Below are positions 24,436-33,202 of a stretch of DNA of 39,477 bases, in pieces. Each line of letters opens with the position of its first letter. Position 1 is the first letter of the stretch. Made by a program: the position numbers and the translations under genes. Origin of the DNA: Clostridia bacterium (lineage in GTDB: Bacteria > Bacillota > Clostridia > Christensenellales > UBA1242); contig JAFWWV010000166.1 in assembly GCA_017523305.1 (NCBI GenBank), positions 1-39,477 of the forward strand, read 5' to 3'. Below the pieces are notes generated by a model. That model searched no databases, was not told the origin of the DNA, and was given only the letters and a program-made list of their open reading frames with translations.

Positions 24436-25403
24436 AAGAATTTAACCTCCAAGTAATATAATAAAAAGTTATCAACAAGCAATACATAATTGCAATTAAA
24501 TTCTAATTGTTTTTTTATTGCATATATTTTTTTAATAATTAAATCAACAGCATCTGAAGTTAGAGTTGTTGCTATTTGTAAAAGTTTTTCATAAATATTG
24601 TTATTTTTTATTAAATTAGGTTTGTTTAGCCTTATCATTAAAACATCACGAAAAACTGATTCAAAAATTTCCAGACTCATTTCAAAAATTTGTTTTGAAG
24701 CACTTAACATTGTTGAATATTTAATAAGTTGTTTACTATCACGCATATCTGTTAATGTTTTTAAACAATTTGAAAAAGTTGAAATAAAGTTATCATTATT
24801 TGCATAATTTAAAACTTTGGTTAAAGAACCTTGTGAAATATCTAAAACACTTTCCTTTTCACTATCACTTAAATTATTTAAAGAAACATTATTTTGAATT
24901 TCTTGTTTTGTTAAAGGTAAAAGTCTTATTTTTTTACATCTTGAAAGTACTGTTGGTAAAACTTTATTTATGTTTGTTACATTTAAAATAATAAAAGTAT
25001 TTTTAGGTGGTTCTTCTAATATTTTTAAAAGTTTGTTTTGACTTTGAATATTTGCTGAAGAAAAATTGTTAAAGATAAAAACTTTATAATCACTTTCAAC
25101 AGGTGTTAAGTTTACATTTTCAATTAAATCTTTAATATCATCAACTAAAATATTCTTATTATTTTTTGGATAAATTCTTAAGTCACTATGTTTTAATAAA
25201 CTTACCTTTTGGCAAGAAATACAAATATTACATGGCTTATTTTGGTTATTATCACAAAAAATGTGTTGACCAAAACAATAAGAAAAATTATTTAAAAATA
25301 TTTCATCATTACTTTCAAATAAAAAAGAATTGCAATTCAAATCTTGATTGCAAAGGTTTTTAAATTGATTATTTTGTAAAACTAAATTTTGATACTCAAT
25401 CAT
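24420..25403 (-). CDS. holB: DNA polymerase III delta-prime subunit
   Basis: 327 aa. Delta-prime is a clamp-loader subunit of the replicase. Seen: Zn-binding cysteines C50, C58, C61, C64; NKLLKILEEPP (123-133); the SRC motif (154-156) that provides the arginine finger. There is no Walker A loop, as expected for delta-prime. The N-terminal 45 residues are more divergent than usual. It overlaps ricT by 16 nt. tmk, often upstream of holB, is not here: greA lies upstream, beyond a terminator. ATG 25403 has AAAGGA about 17 nt upstream, so initiation may be weak. Confidence 0.93.
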   Translation of the reverse strand: MIEYQNLVLQNNQFKNLCNQDLNCNSFLFESNDEIFLNNFSYCFGQHIFCDNNQNKPCNICISCQKVSLLKHSDLRIYPKNNKNILVDDIKDLIENVNLTPVESDYKVFIFNNFSSANIQSQNKLLKILEEPPKNTFIILNVTNINKVLPTVLSRCKKIRLLPLTKQEIQNNVSLNNLSDSEKESVLDISQGSLTKVLNYANNDNFISTFSNCLKTLTDMRDSKQLIKYSTMLSASKQIFEMSLEIFESVFRDVLMIRLNKPNLIKNNNIYEKLLQIATTLTSDAVDLIIKKIYAIKKQLEFNCNYVLLVDNFLLYYLEVKFLCNKK

Positions 25404-25488
25404 AAGTAAAAACTTTTTATCCTTTTTTTATTTAAAATAAACCTAAAATAATATTATCATATTTAAAGTTAATTAACAACAAAAAATA

Positions 25489-25518
25489 AAATACCAGCTT
25501 TAATTTGGGCTGGTATTT
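25489..25518 (-). terminator. greA terminator
   Basis: 10-bp stem AAATACCAGC/GCTGGTATTT with a 10-nt loop, followed on the minus strand by TATTTTTTG. It lies 11 nt after the greA stop and isolates greA from holB. Confidence 0.85.
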
Positions 25519-25528
25519 AATATTTTTA

Positions 25529-26011
25529 TTATGCTCTTATAGCTAAAACTTTTAATCTAATTGTAGCATTGTTATTTTGTGGTAAAACAATTTGAACTGT
25601 TTCGCCTACTTTTTTACCAAGTAATGCTTGGCCTACAGGACTTTCATTTGAAATAATACCTTTTGAAGGATCACTTTCAGTTGCACCAACAATTTGATAT
25701 TCAAATTCATCATCAAAATCTAAATCAAGTAATTTAACAAAGCAACCTGCATTAACTTTACTTGTATCAAGTTTCTTTTGGTTAATAATTTTACCAAATC
25801 TTAATTTATTTTCAATTTCAACAATTTCAGCTTCTACTTGTGCTTGTTCTTCTTTTGCTGCATCATATTCAGCATTTTCACTTAAGTCACCAAATTCTCT
25901 AGCTACACCAATTTTTTTAGATACTTCATCTCTTTTAACTGATTTTAAGTAATCAAGTTTTTCTTGTAATGCTTTGTATCCATCTTTTGTTAAAAATATT
26001 TCGTTTTCCAT
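25529..26011 (-). CDS. greA: Transcription elongation factor GreA
   Basis: 160 aa, standard length. It rescues backtracked RNA polymerase by stimulating transcript cleavage. The N-terminal coiled coil carries the tip motif EFGDLSENAEYD with Asp42 and Glu45. The C-terminal FKBP-like domain begins near 85 and has the ISNESPVGQALLGKKVGE signature. ATG 26011 has GGGGGC 7 nt upstream. It is transcribed alone from a consensus promoter with a leader of about 140 nt. Confidence 0.97.
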   Translation of the reverse strand: MENEIFLTKDGYKALQEKLDYLKSVKRDEVSKKIGVAREFGDLSENAEYDAAKEEQAQVEAEIVEIENKLRFGKIINQKKLDTSKVNAGCFVKLLDLDFDDEFEYQIVGATESDPSKGIISNESPVGQALLGKKVGETVQIVLPQNNNATIRLKVLAIRA

Positions 26012-26153
26012 ATTTTTGCCCCCTATATCAACGATTTAATTTTGCTAGGTACCCCAGCAATAGTAAAAAAATGATGTATCACTTACAAAATAAAGTAATA
26101 CAACTTTTAACCATAAATATTAAAAAATAAATTTGAGCCCTTATTTTTTAGTA
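26012..26153 (-). promoter_or_regulatory. Long greA leader
   Basis: About 140 nt between the predicted start (near 26153) and ATG. It has a 7-bp hairpin TGCTGGG/CCTAGCA (about 26041-26057) upstream of the ribosome binding site. No T-run follows, so it is not a simple terminator. No known riboswitch was recognised. Confidence 0.45.
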
Positions 26154-26159
26154 CAAATG

Positions 26160-26188
26160 ATTATAATAATTAAAGTATTATATGTCAA
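26160..26188 (-). promoter_or_regulatory. Consensus promoter of greA
   Basis: Exact TTGACA (26183-26188), 17 nt, exact TATAAT (26160-26165) on the minus strand. Confidence 0.9.
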
Positions 26189-26235
26189 GAAGATTTTTTT
26201 TATTAATACTTTTTTAATTTTTTTTTGTTTTTTGC

Positions 26236-26264
26236 TTGCAACAAAAAAATATTTTATTTATTAT
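26236..26264 (+). promoter_or_regulatory. Promoter of the 87-aa protein gene
   Basis: TTGCAA (26236-26241), 17 nt, TATTAT (26259-26264); predicted start near 26271, leaving a leader of about 29 nt with an AAAAGGA site. Confidence 0.65.
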
Positions 26265-26299
26265 TTATGTTAGTTAGTTTATTAAAAGGAATAAAAATA

Positions 26300-26563
26300 A
26301 TGGTTAGAATTTGGGCTAAAGTTTGCAAAGGTGAAAAAATTTTAAAAGATACAATATATGAAGAGTTTTCTTCTTTTGACCTTGAAAAGTTTTTTGATTA
26401 CATAGCAAGTATTTGTGAAACACTTGATATTGCTACCCCTATAATACTTTCCAAACACATTTTTCATTATTTAAATTATAATAATACTTCTTTTACAAAA
26501 GCAGATTTCCCTGAAGAAATTGATTTTGATAAACTTGTTATTGAAGAAGCATCTAACTACTAA
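26300..26563 (+). CDS. Small acidic protein of unknown function (87 aa)
   Basis: ATG 26300 (MVRIWAKVCKGEKI) has AAAAGGA 10 nt upstream; the longer frame from 26225 overlaps the promoter and is rejected. The sequence is a compact soluble alpha/beta type: a beta hairpin start, then YEEFSSFDLEKFFDYIASICETLDIATPIIL-type helices (written here in outline), then FPEEIDFDKLVIEE. It has the look of a conserved clostridial small protein, but I cannot name it. Promoter, ribosome binding site and strong terminator make it a real single-gene unit. Confidence 0.8.
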   Translation: MVRIWAKVCKGEKILKDTIYEEFSSFDLEKFFDYIASICETLDIATPIILSKHIFHYLNYNNTSFTKADFPEEIDFDKLVIEEASNY

Positions 26564-26574
26564 TTAACATATTT

Positions 26575-26607
26575 ACTACCCAAGAGTGTTTTTCACGCTT
26601 GGGTAGT
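26575..26607 (+). terminator. Strong terminator of the 87-aa protein gene
   Basis: 10-bp stem ACTACCCAAG/CTTGGGTAGT with an inner GTG/CAC pair, followed by seven T. Convergent pfkA ends 17 nt further on. Confidence 0.92.
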
Positions 26608-26623
26608 TTTTTTGTTTATTTTA

Positions 26624-27601
26624 TTAATCTTCTACTTTGGTATTAAGTAAATAGAATAAATTTAATAATTCATAGTTATAGTTATATTCACAATGTAAGG
26701 CATCATTAATATTCATTTCAAAAACATTATTGCCTTTAATACCAATAGCTTTATTTAAAATTCCTTTTGTGATAAGTTCTACTGCCCTAACACCAAATTG
26801 CATAGCAAGAGTTCTATCCCAAACAGATGGAGCGCCACCCCTTTGAACATATCCTACTACTGAGCTTTTAAACTCTATACCAGTTTCTTCATTAAGTCTT
26901 TTTGTTACTTTTTCAATATCATAAAGTTTTTCTGCAATAACAACAGTTGGAACTTTTTTATTGATTGTAATACAATCTTTAACTTTTTGAATAAACTCTT
27001 CTTCTGATGTTGGTTTTTCTGGAACAGCTACAATATCACAAGCTGTTGCTGCTGCTGTATGAAGAGCAATATCTCCACAGTATCTACCCATAACTTCAAA
27101 GATAACACCCCTATCTAAAGCACCCATTGTTTGTTTAACGTTTTCGATAAAGTTACATGCATTATTAACTGCCGTATCAAAACCTAAACATCTATCGGTA
27201 TACCTTAAGTCGTTATCAATGGTTCCTGGAATTGCAATAATATCAATACCCTTTTCCATTAACGATTTTGCACCTCTGAAAGAACCATCACCACCAATAA
27301 TAATTAAAGCGTCGATGTTTCTTTCTTTTAGGTTATTAACAGCTTTATCTACAATTTCATCTTCTTTAAATTCTGGGAATCTTGCAGTTTTTAATATTGT
27401 TCCCCCTAAAGAAGATATATTTTCGACATTAGCATTTGTTAATTTAACAAAGTTGTTTTCGCACAATCCCCTGTAACCTTGCCTTACACCATAAACGTTA
27501 AGACCTTTTAACGTAGCAATTCTTACAACAATATTTACTGTTGTATTCATACCTTGACAATCGCCACCACTAGTTAAAATTGCTATATTTTTAATTTCCA
27601 T
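26624..27601 (-). CDS. pfkA: ATP-dependent 6-phosphofructokinase
   Basis: 325 aa, prokaryotic single-domain PFK. It phosphorylates fructose 6-phosphate in glycolysis. Seen: SGGDCQGMN (11-19), GGDGS (103-107, the ATP type; pyrophosphate enzymes have GGDDS), PGTIDND (125-131) with the catalytic Asp129, and MGR (171-173). ATG 27601 follows AAAGGAG at about 13 nt. It is downstream of dnaE with a gap of 32 nt and no terminator, so the two are probably cotranscribed, an order seen in many Firmicutes. Confidence 0.96.
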   Translation of the reverse strand: MEIKNIAILTSGGDCQGMNTTVNIVVRIATLKGLNVYGVRQGYRGLCENNFVKLTNANVENISSLGGTILKTARFPEFKEDEIVDKAVNNLKERNIDALIIIGGDGSFRGAKSLMEKGIDIIAIPGTIDNDLRYTDRCLGFDTAVNNACNFIENVKQTMGALDRGVIFEVMGRYCGDIALHTAAATACDIVAVPEKPTSEEEFIQKVKDCITINKKVPTVVIAEKLYDIEKVTKRLNEETGIEFKSSVVGYVQRGGAPSVWDRTLAMQFGVRAVELITKGILNKAIGIKGNNVFEMNINDALHCEYNYNYELLNLFYLLNTKVED

Positions 27602-27633
27602 TTTAAAAACATATCTCCTTTGTTTTTTTAGTT

Positions 27634-30600
27634 TTAAATTAACTTAAAGTTACTATCTTCTAAAACAGCATTAAGTTCATTTAAAAAATAATTATTTGGA
27701 TTTACTTTTAAGTTTAATTTAAATGTTTTATCTGTACCCGTACACTTAATAATAATAGGACTTGTACCTGGATAATTTTTTACCATTTTTAGAATATTTG
27801 AATGTATAACACCATCGGTTGTATCATACTTTAAGTAAAGTGTTTTTACTATTTCAGTTGGTTTTGGTTTTTCTGCAGCAACAAAAGTTTGTGTTGAAAC
27901 AGAATTATTTGACACTTCACCATCTAATAATGAAATATTATCTGCTATAATTATAACACTATTATCGTCTTTTATAGAAACTTTTCCGTGCACTTTTATT
28001 AAAGCATCTTCAGTTATTTTTGTTTTAAACTTTTCGTAAGCGTTTGGAACTACCATTACATCATAAGTTCCATACAAATCTTCCATTTTAAGAATAGCCA
28101 TTTCTTTATTGCCTACTTTGGTAAAGATTTTTCTTACTTCTTCAATACTTCCACCACATTCAACAACGTCGTCGTGTTTAATACCTTCTTCTCTCTCTTC
28201 TTCTTGATAACCAATTTCGTCATCTTCTTCAATAACTTCTTCTTTTTCTTCTGGAATCATAGAAGAGTTAAATGAAAATTTACTAAACTCGTTAACATAA
28301 TTATCAAGTGGATGTCCTGAAAGGTATATACCTAAAACTTGTTTTTCAAATTTTAATTTAGCAAGTTTTGCATATTCTTTAATATCAGGCATTTTTTCAT
28401 AGTTTTTATCTGCAGTACTAAATGAAACATCATCAAACAAACTAAATTGTCCTGTTGCTTTATTTTTTTGGTCTTTTGAAACAGTATCTACAACAGATTC
28501 ATAAACACTCATCATTTGAGACCTTGTATTACCAAAGCAATCAAATGCCCCGCTTAAAATCATACTTTCTAAACATCTTTTATTTACGCTTGTACCTTGT
28601 GTTCTTTCAATAAAATCGTAAAGATCTTTATACTCACCAAATTGTTCACGATTTTTAATAATTTCTTCAACAACACCAATACCTACGTTTTTAAGAGCTG
28701 CTAAACCAAATCTTATTTTATTATTTTCTACACTAAAATAAGTTTCACTTTTATTAATATCTGGTGGTAAAACTTCATAGTTTTGTTGTCTTGCGTAAAT
28801 AATATATTTTTTAATTTCATCAATATTAGTAATACGGTTATTTAATACAGCAACTAAAAATTCTACTGGATAATAACATTTTAAATATGCTGTTTGATAA
28901 GACAAATAAGCATATGCTGCTGCGTGAGATTTATTGAAAGCATATTTAGCAAAGTCTTCCATATCAGCAAAAACTTTTCTTGCAACCTCTTCACTAACGC
29001 CCTTTTTAAGTGCGCCATCAATACTTTTTTCGCCTTTAGGGTCCTTCCAACCAAAGATAAATTTTTCTTTTTCTTCGGCCATTTTTTCAACTTTCTTTTT
29101 ACCCATAATACGACGAACCATATCGGCTTGTCCCAGTGTATAACCAGCCATTTTTTGAACAATCTGCATAACTTGTTCTTGATAAACAATAATACCATAG
29201 GTTGGTTTTAAAATTGACTCTAAGCATTCGTGGTCATATTTAACTTTACTTGGATTATGTTTGTTTTCAACATAAGAATCAATATACTTCATAGGACCCG
29301 GACGATAAAGTGAAATACCAGCGATAATATCTTCAAGGTTATCGGGTTTAAGTTTTTTCATAAACCTTTTCATACCACCACTTTCTAGTTGGAAAACAGC
29401 ATCAGTATTACCTGAAGAAATTAATTTATAAACGTTTTGATCATCATACTCCATATTATAGAAGTCAATATCTTTATTATGTATACGTTTAATAAGTTTT
29501 AATGTTTTATCAATATCCGTTAAAGTTCTAAGACCTAAGAAGTCCATTTTAAGTAAGCCTAAGTCTTCAAGCTCAATCATTGAATATTGAGTTGCAATTT
29601 CGTCGCCATTTCTAGCAAGTGGAACAAAGTTATCAACAGGTTCTGGAGCAATTAAAATACCACAAGCGTGGGTTGAAGTTTGCCTTGGCATACCTTCAAG
29701 TTTAATACTCATATCAATAACTTTTCTCATTTTTTCATCTTCATCATAGATTTTTCTTAATGAAGGAATAATATATTTATCGTTTTCAGGATTACCAGTT
29801 GTACCAAAGTAATATTTTAAAACTGGTGGTTTTTTAATACCATCTGGCAACTTGAAAGGAATGTCCTTACATATTTTATTAACGTCTGCAAGTGGAATTC
29901 TTAAAACCCTTGAAACGTCACGAATAGCGTTTTTAGCAGCCATTGTACCAAAAGTACCAATATAAGCTACGTTATCTACGCCGTACTTACGTTTTGCATA
30001 TTCAATAACTTCGTTTCGCCTGTCATAACAGAAGTCAACGTCGAAATCGGGCATTGAAACCCTTTCTTTATGAATAAATCTTTCAAAAAGCAAATGGTAT
30101 TTAATAGGGTCTACCCTAGTAATACCTGAAGTATAAGCAACAATACTACCAGCACCACTACCCCTACCTGGACCTACTGGAATACCGTTTTGACGAGCAT
30201 AGTTGATATAATCCCAAACAACCAAGAAATACTCAACAAAGCCTTGATCTTTAATAATTGAAAGTTCTTCGTCTGCTCTTGCTTGAATTTCAGGAGTTAT
30301 AACAGGATACCTTTCTTTTAAACCATCATAGCAAAGTTTTTCAAGAAACTCGTATGAAGTCATACCATCGGGTACATATTTAGGAATAAAGTTTTCGTTA
30401 TCTCTTAAAGAACAATTATCTGGTATATTAGGAACAAATTTATGACTTTTTGCTTTAATTGTAACAAAACATTTATCAGCAATTTCGTTTGTTGTATCAA
30501 GTGCTTCAGGATAAGCACCTAAACATTGTTCCATTTCTTCCCTAGTTTTAATATAAAACTCGTCTGTAGAAAATTTTAATCTATCTGTATCATCTAGGAA

Positions 30601-31275
30601 TTTACCCATTTGAATACACATTAAGATATCTTGCATTTCTGCATCTTCTTTGTTTATATAGTGAGCATCGTTTGTTGCTACTGTTTTTACACCAAGTTTT
30701 TTTGCTAGGTTATTTAATGGTTCTAAAATTTCAATTTGTTCTGGTAAACCATGGTTTTGAAGTTCAATATAAAAATCGCCTTCGTCAAACATATTTTTAA
30801 GTCTTAAAGCAAGTTCATATGCTTCGTCAAATCTTCTGTTTAATAAAAGAGTTGGAATATGTCCTGCTAAACAAGCACTTAAACAAATAAGACCTTTTGA
30901 GTGTTTTTCTAACACATCATAGTCAATTCTTGGTTTATAATAAAAACCTTCCTTACAGGCAATAGCATTAAGTTTTAAAAGGTTTTGATAACCTTCGTTA
31001 TTTTTAGCAATTAAAACCAAGTGGGCATTATCTGGTTTTCCTTGTTTATAAGTTCTATCATGAGCAACATAAAATTCACAACCAATAATAGGTTTAATAT
31101 TGTTCCTATAGCACTCAGCAAAAAAATGTAAAGAACCAGCCATAGTACCGTGATCTGTCATAGCAACAGCAGTACCACCATTATCCTTTACTTTTTTAAC
31201 TAAATCTTTAACCCTGGCTACACCATCAAGTAAACTATACTCAGTGTGAACGTGCAAATGTACAAAATTTTTCAT
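27634..31275 (-). CDS. dnaE: DNA polymerase III alpha subunit DnaE
   Basis: 1,213 aa, slightly long for a Firmicute DnaE. It has a PHP domain at the N-terminus (HLHVHTEYSLLDG 6-18, MTDHG 39-43), GPGRGSGAGS (368-377), the catalytic PDFDVDF (409-415; Asp412 and Asp414) and KMDFLGLRTL for the third aspartate. A helix-hairpin-helix region and an OB fold follow near the C-terminus. An acidic Glu-rich insert sits at about 1005-1037, just before the OB fold, which accounts for part of the extra length. ATG 31275 has AAAGGGC at 9 nt. It lies after the whiA terminator and precedes pfkA. Confidence 0.97.
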   Translation of the reverse strand: MKNFVHLHVHTEYSLLDGVARVKDLVKKVKDNGGTAVAMTDHGTMAGSLHFFAECYRNNIKPIIGCEFYVAHDRTYKQGKPDNAHLVLIAKNNEGYQNLLKLNAIACKEGFYYKPRIDYDVLEKHSKGLICLSACLAGHIPTLLLNRRFDEAYELALRLKNMFDEGDFYIELQNHGLPEQIEILEPLNNLAKKLGVKTVATNDAHYINKEDAEMQDILMCIQMGKFLDDTDRLKFSTDEFYIKTREEMEQCLGAYPEALDTTNEIADKCFVTIKAKSHKFVPNIPDNCSLRDNENFIPKYVPDGMTSYEFLEKLCYDGLKERYPVITPEIQARADEELSIIKDQGFVEYFLVVWDYINYARQNGIPVGPGRGSGAGSIVAYTSGITRVDPIKYHLLFERFIHKERVSMPDFDVDFCYDRRNEVIEYAKRKYGVDNVAYIGTFGTMAAKNAIRDVSRVLRIPLADVNKICKDIPFKLPDGIKKPPVLKYYFGTTGNPENDKYIIPSLRKIYDEDEKMRKVIDMSIKLEGMPRQTSTHACGILIAPEPVDNFVPLARNGDEIATQYSMIELEDLGLLKMDFLGLRTLTDIDKTLKLIKRIHNKDIDFYNMEYDDQNVYKLISSGNTDAVFQLESGGMKRFMKKLKPDNLEDIIAGISLYRPGPMKYIDSYVENKHNPSKVKYDHECLESILKPTYGIIVYQEQVMQIVQKMAGYTLGQADMVRRIMGKKKVEKMAEEKEKFIFGWKDPKGEKSIDGALKKGVSEEVARKVFADMEDFAKYAFNKSHAAAYAYLSYQTAYLKCYYPVEFLVAVLNNRITNIDEIKKYIIYARQQNYEVLPPDINKSETYFSVENNKIRFGLAALKNVGIGVVEEIIKNREQFGEYKDLYDFIERTQGTSVNKRCLESMILSGAFDCFGNTRSQMMSVYESVVDTVSKDQKNKATGQFSLFDDVSFSTADKNYEKMPDIKEYAKLAKLKFEKQVLGIYLSGHPLDNYVNEFSKFSFNSSMIPEEKEEVIEEDDEIGYQEEEREEGIKHDDVVECGGSIEEVRKIFTKVGNKEMAILKMEDLYGTYDVMVVPNAYEKFKTKITEDALIKVHGKVSIKDDNSVIIIADNISLLDGEVSNNSVSTQTFVAAEKPKPTEIVKTLYLKYDTTDGVIHSNILKMVKNYPGTSPIIIKCTGTDKTFKLNLKVNPNNYFLNELNAVLEDSNFKLI

Positions 31276-31330
31276 AACTTATGCCCTTTTTATTTGCTCT
31301 TTTGTTTTTTTTTAAGTCTTAATTTTAAAA

Positions 31331-31363
31331 ATTATAGTTGGCTTTTATAAAACCAACCATAAT
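31331..31363 (-). terminator. whiA terminator
   Basis: 11-bp stem ATTATAGTTGG/CCAACCATAAT (one G-U on the minus strand), followed by five T; lies just after the whiA stop. Confidence 0.8.
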
Positions 31364-31373
31364 AGTTTCTAAA

Positions 31374-32384
31374 TTAATCTTCTTCTTTATTATCTTCTAT
31401 TTTTATAGTGTTATTATCAATTTTTTCTGCTATTTTTAAAAGCCTTCTAAATTGATGATTTATACCACTTTTAGTTATAGTTGTTGACAACAATTTTGTC
31501 AAGTTGTCTAGCGATTCTTCTGGATTTGCAAGTCTAACCAAACAAAGTTCCCTTAAGTTTTGTGGGAGTTTTTCAAAACCTATAGTTTGTTCAATTTTAT
31601 TAATTGCTTGAATTTGTTTTAAACTAGCTGTTACTGTTTTTGTAATATTAGCGTTCATACAGTTATTTTGTCTATTAATGTTATTACGAACTTCCCTTAG
31701 AGCAATTTCGTTTTGCAATTTCAACAAACTTTTATATGCACCTACTATTGCAAACAAGTCACTAACAACTTCTGCTTCTTTGATATATAAAACATAAAGA
31801 TTTTTACGTTTACTTTTTTTATTTGCTATTCCTTGAGAAAATAAAAGATTAGAAAAATCATCAGCGTATGGTTCGCTTGTAAAAACAAATTCCCAGTGAT
31901 AACCACTAAAGGTACGAGAATCATCTTGATTATTTTCGTTTAAAATAATATTTGAAGTTGATGCTGTTGCAAAAACACCTTTTATATAATTTTTTGCACA
32001 ACACTCATTTTCAATAATATGTTCATCAATTCCTTGAATTAAAGTAAACTCGTTATTTAAACTAAATTTTGCTATACCACAATCAAATAATATTTGGTTT
32101 GTAATTGCTTTTGGCAAACTTATAACATATCTAACTGATTTATTAATATTTGTATCATCATCAAAAGAAAGTTCTGCATACTCACCATATAGAGTTTTTA
32201 GGCATTCATTGACTTCGTCATATATTTTTTCAATATCAGTTTTAAGTTCAAGATAAAATTCTTTGCCACTTTTAGTTAACTCCCCACAAGAGTGAATTAC
32301 AGCAGATAAAAAAGCCAACTTACAACATTCATTTTTTGTTGGTGTTTCTAAAACTTCAAGTTTAACTTCATGAGCAAATGACAT
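31374..32384 (-). CDS. whiA: DNA-binding protein WhiA
   Basis: 336 aa. WhiA is a LAGLIDADG-like plus helix-turn-helix protein linked to cell division and chromosome segregation in Bacillus and to sporulation in actinomycetes. N-terminal MSFAHEVKLE and ECCKLAFLSAVIHSCG (19-34) are typical. The C-terminal HTH region includes INKIEQTIGFEKLP, LRELCLVRLANPEESLDNL (written in outline) and INHQFRRLLKIAEKI. ATG 32384 has AAGGAAG, which overlaps the stop region of the PHP gene. In most Firmicutes rapZ and yvcK precede whiA; here the PHP gene does so directly. Confidence 0.96.
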   Translation of the reverse strand: MSFAHEVKLEVLETPTKNECCKLAFLSAVIHSCGELTKSGKEFYLELKTDIEKIYDEVNECLKTLYGEYAELSFDDDTNINKSVRYVISLPKAITNQILFDCGIAKFSLNNEFTLIQGIDEHIIENECCAKNYIKGVFATASTSNIILNENNQDDSRTFSGYHWEFVFTSEPYADDFSNLLFSQGIANKKSKRKNLYVLYIKEAEVVSDLFAIVGAYKSLLKLQNEIALREVRNNINRQNNCMNANITKTVTASLKQIQAINKIEQTIGFEKLPQNLRELCLVRLANPEESLDNLTKLLSTTITKSGINHQFRRLLKIAEKIDNNTIKIEDNKEED

Positions 32385-32401
32385 TTTATTTTTCTTCCTT
32401 T

Positions 32402-33193
32402 TTAATCTTTTGTTTTATTATTTTTTAAATTTATAAATTTTGGTAATGAGTTTAAGTTAACTACCCTATCTTCAGGAATATTATTTTCTATAATTAATTT
32501 TTCTACTTTTGAAAATTTACCAATTTTTTTAGGTTTGTGAGAATCTGAATTAACAATAAAGTTAACTTTTGTTTGCAACATTGCTTTTATTTCTTCACTA
32601 CTAAAATCACAATGCCTTTCATTTAGTTCAAGGTATGTTCCTTTTTCTGCAGCTTTCTTTGCAACTTCAACCACATCACATTTCATTTTACTATTTAAGT
32701 GAGTAATAACATCAATTTTATTTTTTTCTAAAGCGTTTAAAATCATTGATGTGTTTCTTTGTTTTAACTTAGAGCTTGTACCAAAAAATTTTGCAAACAT
32801 ATTTGCCCAAAATATTTTAAACTTATCACTCCAAGTTTTTGGTTTTGCTGACCTATGAAAACCACAAAGAATTATATCTAAATATTCCTTATCACTTTCA
32901 ATAACATCAATTGTTCCATCTTGAGAAATAAAATTTGCTTCTACCCCAAAATAAACTTTAATATCATATTTTTGAGAAAGTCTTAAAATTTCTTCTTTTG
33001 TAGTTTTTAAGTTTTTTCTGCTGCAACCAAAATATTTATGTGAAAAACCATGATCAGAAATTGCTAATTCTTTTAGTCCTACTTTTTTAGCTTCGATAAT
33101 ATTATCTTCTACGCTACCTTTTGCATGGTTATAAAAAATATAAGGTTTGCGACTATAAATTGTATGTGTATGATAATCTCCAAAAAAATTCAT
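32402..33193 (-). CDS. PHP-domain phosphoesterase
   Basis: 263 aa single-domain PHP protein of the YcdX/histidinol-phosphatase-like group. Metal motifs: DYHTHTIYS (6-14; His8, His10), ISDHGFSHKYFG (45-56), GVEANF (near 83-88), CGFHRSAKP, THLNSK and NSDSHKPKKIG near 214-224. The substrate is unknown. A PHP gene between murB and the whiA cluster is a known Firmicute arrangement. The AAGG ribosome binding site is built from the murB stop region, so the genes are coupled. Confidence 0.88.
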   Translation of the reverse strand: MNFFGDYHTHTIYSRKPYIFYNHAKGSVEDNIIEAKKVGLKELAISDHGFSHKYFGCSRKNLKTTKEEILRLSQKYDIKVYFGVEANFISQDGTIDVIESDKEYLDIILCGFHRSAKPKTWSDKFKIFWANMFAKFFGTSSKLKQRNTSMILNALEKNKIDVITHLNSKMKCDVVEVAKKAAEKGTYLELNERHCDFSSEEIKAMLQTKVNFIVNSDSHKPKKIGKFSKVEKLIIENNIPEDRVVNLNSLPKFINLKNNKTKD

Positions 33194-33202
33194 AAAAATA
33201 AT

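Noticed and set aside
26041..26057. Hairpin with GGTACC centre as a terminator or T-box element before greA
   Set aside because: No T-run follows and no T-box or riboswitch core was found; kept only as a leader hairpin.
28881..29211. Several frames on both strands within dnaE
   Set aside because: All are shadows of the well-conserved dnaE polymerase region.
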